Shown here piece after piece: positions 62,322 through 64,000 of a stretch of 64,000 nucleotides of DNA. The notes below the pieces were generated by a model that worked only from the letters and a program-made list of their open reading frames with translations, ran no database searches and was not told the DNA's origin. How positions within the stretch are numbered: the stretch's first letter is position 1; every line of letters begins with the position of its first letter. Source of the DNA: Flavobacterium sp. KJJ (lineage in GTDB: Bacteria > Bacteroidota > Bacteroidia > Flavobacteriales > Flavobacteriaceae); contig NZ_JARP01000003.1 in the NCBI RefSeq assembly GCF_000708595.2, positions 124,001 through 188,000 of the forward strand, written 5' to 3'. Made by a program: the position numbers and the translations under genes.

Positions 62322-63439
62322 TGAAATTATTAATTGTTTCAACAGCTCCGTTTGTCTATCGAGATAATCACCCTTACGCTTATAGCCCTTACGTAAATGA
62401 ATTAATTATTTTAGAAAAATTTGTGGATGAAATTATCTTTTGCTGTCCAGTTTGGGAAAAAGATAATGGGCTTCTAATAACAAAAATTCCTTTTTCTGTT
62501 TCGCTACATTTTAAATTAAAAGATTTTAATGTAAAATCTTTCTTTAATCTATTTAAATCTTTCTTCTATTGTTTTTACAATATTTACGTTTTGTTTAAGG
62601 CAATGAAAGCTGCAGATCATATTCATTTACGTTGTCCCGGAAATATTGGTTTGCTGGGATGTTTAGTACAAATAGTATTTCCGAATAAGGCTAAGACCGC
62701 AAAATATGCAGGTAATTGGGATCCTGATGCAAATCAGCCTTTAAGTTATCGAATGCAAAAATGGATTTTAAACAATACGTTTTTGACGAGAAATATGCAG
62801 GTATTGGTTTATGGAAACTGGGAAAACAGCACGAAAAATATAAAAGCTTTTTTTACTGCAACTTACTCAGATAATGAAAAATTAACTTTGAATTTATTGA
62901 ATTTAAAGCAAAAAATACATTTCGTTTTTGTAGGAACTTTGACTGCTGGGAAAAACCCATTATATGCAATTCGATTAATTGAGGGTTTAATCAAGAAAGG
63001 ATATGATGTAAAACTTGATTTATATGGAGAAGGTATTGAACGTGATAATCTTGAAAATTATATTTTAGAAAAGAAATTAAGTGATTGTGTTTTTTTAAAC
63101 GGAAATCAAAGTAAAGAGGTAATAAAAAATGCTTATCAAAAAAGTCATTTTGTAATATTGCCTTCTAAAAGCGAAGGTTGGCCAAAAGTTATCGCAGAAG
63201 GAATGTTTTGGGGAAGTATTCCTATAGCTACTAAAGTTTCATGTGTGCCCTTTATGCTTGATTTTGGAAAAAGAGGTATTTTATTAGAAATGAATTTAGA
63301 TAGAGATTTAGCTCAAATACATGAAATTATAAAAGATGAAAATATTTTTAATACGAAAAGGGAATTAGCTTACGAATGGTCACAACAATACACAACAGAA
63401 GTTTTTGAAGCTGAAATTAAAAAGTTATTATTAAAATGA
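62321..63439 (+). CDS. GT4-type (GT-B) glycosyltransferase
   Basis: A 372-residue GT4. The N-terminal domain includes HLRCPGNIGLLGCLVQ and YAGNWDPDANQPLSYRMQKWIL, a block seen in capsule GT4 enzymes. The C-terminal domain opens with FVFVGTLTAGKNPLYAIRL (about residue 205) and holds the donor signature SKSEGWPKVIAEGMFWGSIPIATKV (about 283-307), with the EX7E acids. It ends in an ATGA overlap with the last gene in the window. Confidence 0.93.
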   Translation: MKLLIVSTAPFVYRDNHPYAYSPYVNELIILEKFVDEIIFCCPVWEKDNGLLITKIPFSVSLHFKLKDFNVKSFFNLFKSFFYCFYNIYVLFKAMKAADHIHLRCPGNIGLLGCLVQIVFPNKAKTAKYAGNWDPDANQPLSYRMQKWILNNTFLTRNMQVLVYGNWENSTKNIKAFFTATYSDNEKLTLNLLNLKQKIHFVFVGTLTAGKNPLYAIRLIEGLIKKGYDVKLDLYGEGIERDNLENYILEKKLSDCVFLNGNQSKEVIKNAYQKSHFVILPSKSEGWPKVIAEGMFWGSIPIATKVSCVPFMLDFGKRGILLEMNLDRDLAQIHEIIKDENIFNTKRELAYEWSQQYTTEVFEAEIKKLLLK

Positions 63440-64000
63440 GAATTGTACAAATTATAGATTCTTTAGAAGCAGGCGGGGCAGAGCGAATGGCAGTAAATTA
63501 TGCTAATGCCTTATCTAACAAAATAGCATTTTCAGGTTTAATTGCAACGAGAAAAGAGGGCGTCCTAAAAAATCAGATACGTAGCGAAGTTTCCTATTTG
63601 TTTTTACAAAAAAAAAAGAGTGTTGATTTGAATGCTGTTTTTCGTTTAAGGAAATATATTAAAAAAAATAAGATTGATATATTGCATGCTCACAGTTCTT
63701 CGTTTTTTATAGGGGTGTTGTTAAAATTGACTTTCGTAAAAATAGATATTATCTGGCACGATCACTATGGTATTTCCCAAGATTTAAAATCTAGAAAAAA
63801 TTTAGGATTAAAATTTGGATCACTTTTTTTTAAGGGAATTATTTCGGTAAATACAGCATTAAAAGATTGGGCAAAATCTTATTTATGGTGTTCAAATATT
63901 ATTTATTTTCCAAATTTTATTGAAGATATTTCAAAAGCAAATCAGAATGTAATTATAAAAGGATTAGAGGGAAAAAGAATTGTATGTGTCGCTAATTTGC
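63436..64000 (+). CDS. GT4-type glycosyltransferase, 3' end cut by window
   Basis: The frame starts at an ATG overlapping the previous TGA by 4 bases (ATGA) and stays open to the right edge, giving about 188 residues. The start MRIVQIIDSLEAGGAERMAVNYA is the typical GT4 N-terminal strand and glycine-rich acceptor loop. DILHAHSSSFFIG and IIWHDHYG follow, and ISVNTALKDWAK is the helix before the interdomain linker. The donor-binding domain lies beyond the window. An A10 run (63608-63617) falls in the coding region without disrupting the frame. Confidence 0.9.
   Translation, partial: MRIVQIIDSLEAGGAERMAVNYANALSNKIAFSGLIATRKEGVLKNQIRSEVSYLFLQKKKSVDLNAVFRLRKYIKKNKIDILHAHSSSFFIGVLLKLTFVKIDIIWHDHYGISQDLKSRKNLGLKFGSLFFKGIISVNTALKDWAKSYLWCSNIIYFPNFIEDISKANQNVIIKGLEGKRIVCVANL

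Noticed and set aside
37011..63617. Homopolymer runs (A10 at 37011 and 63608; T9 at 13138, 13874, 14317 and 35929) as phase-variation switches
   Set aside because: At this AT content about this many runs are expected by chance, no frame is disrupted, and no repeat sits at a promoter.
1..64000. CRISPR arrays, tRNAs, rRNAs, insertion sequences, integrases or phage genes
   Set aside because: I looked for spaced direct repeats, terminal inverted repeats and transposase or integrase motifs and saw none.

Overview
The window is a 64 kb block of surface-polysaccharide genes, all on the + strand and packed end to end. The DNA is very AT-rich. Ribosome-binding sites are weak, and many neighbouring genes overlap by 1, 4, 8 or 14 bases (TAATG or ATGA junctions). 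The gene families fit Bacteroidota, most likely a Flavobacterium or close relative. This taxonomic call is an inference from composition and families, not from a marker gene. I see no rRNA, tRNA, CRISPR array, transposase, integrase or phage gene. No intergenic gap exceeds about 220 bases.

Bases 1-5814 hold a five-gene nucleotide-sugar cassette. It contains a ThDP enzyme cut by the window edge, an acylating acetaldehyde dehydrogenase, a 4-hydroxy-2-oxovalerate aldolase, an extended SDR, and RfbH/E1, the [2Fe-2S]/PMP C3-dehydrase of CDP-3,6-dideoxyhexose synthesis. Together these suggest a branched higher sugar: acetyl-CoA -> acetaldehyde -> (plus pyruvate) 4-hydroxy-2-oxopentanoate -> decarboxylative transfer to C4 of a CDP-3,6-dideoxy-4-ketosugar -> reduction. 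This is the most interesting proposal for the window.

Bases 5936-26060 form a Wzx/Wzy-type O-antigen or capsule unit. It has an OafA-like acyltransferase, flippase, polymerase, five glycosyltransferases, GDP-L-fucose synthesis (gmd, fcl), a WbpV-like 4-reductase, a WbpL/WecA-like initiating transferase, a cupin, a PglE-like aminotransferase, rmlC-rmlD-rmlA (rmlB is not in the window), and a WbpM-like membrane 4,6-dehydratase. A strong intrinsic terminator at 26102-26136 closes this part.

Bases 26279-64000 start a second transcription unit with an ABC exporter pair (wzm, wzt). They continue with a VioA/WecE-like aminotransferase, WbqC, a methyltransferase, a PglD-like acyltransferase, a beta-propeller protein, WbsX, a long run of glycosyltransferases, and wecB. 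A nonulosonic-acid set (neuB, neuC, neuA) follows, mixed with an FkbM methyltransferase and an AsnB-like amidotransferase. After it come a NodB-type deacetylase, an MBOAT acyltransferase with an SGNH-like partner, a serine-acetyltransferase-like protein, and more glycosyltransferases up to the right edge, where the last gene is cut. Two members of an unassigned DED-motif family (44287-45126 and 52430-53233) flank the nonulosonic-acid block.

The window therefore encodes two export routes, at least six activated-sugar pathways, and over twenty glycosyltransferases. That is more than one repeat unit needs, so several glycans or protein glycans probably draw on this locus.
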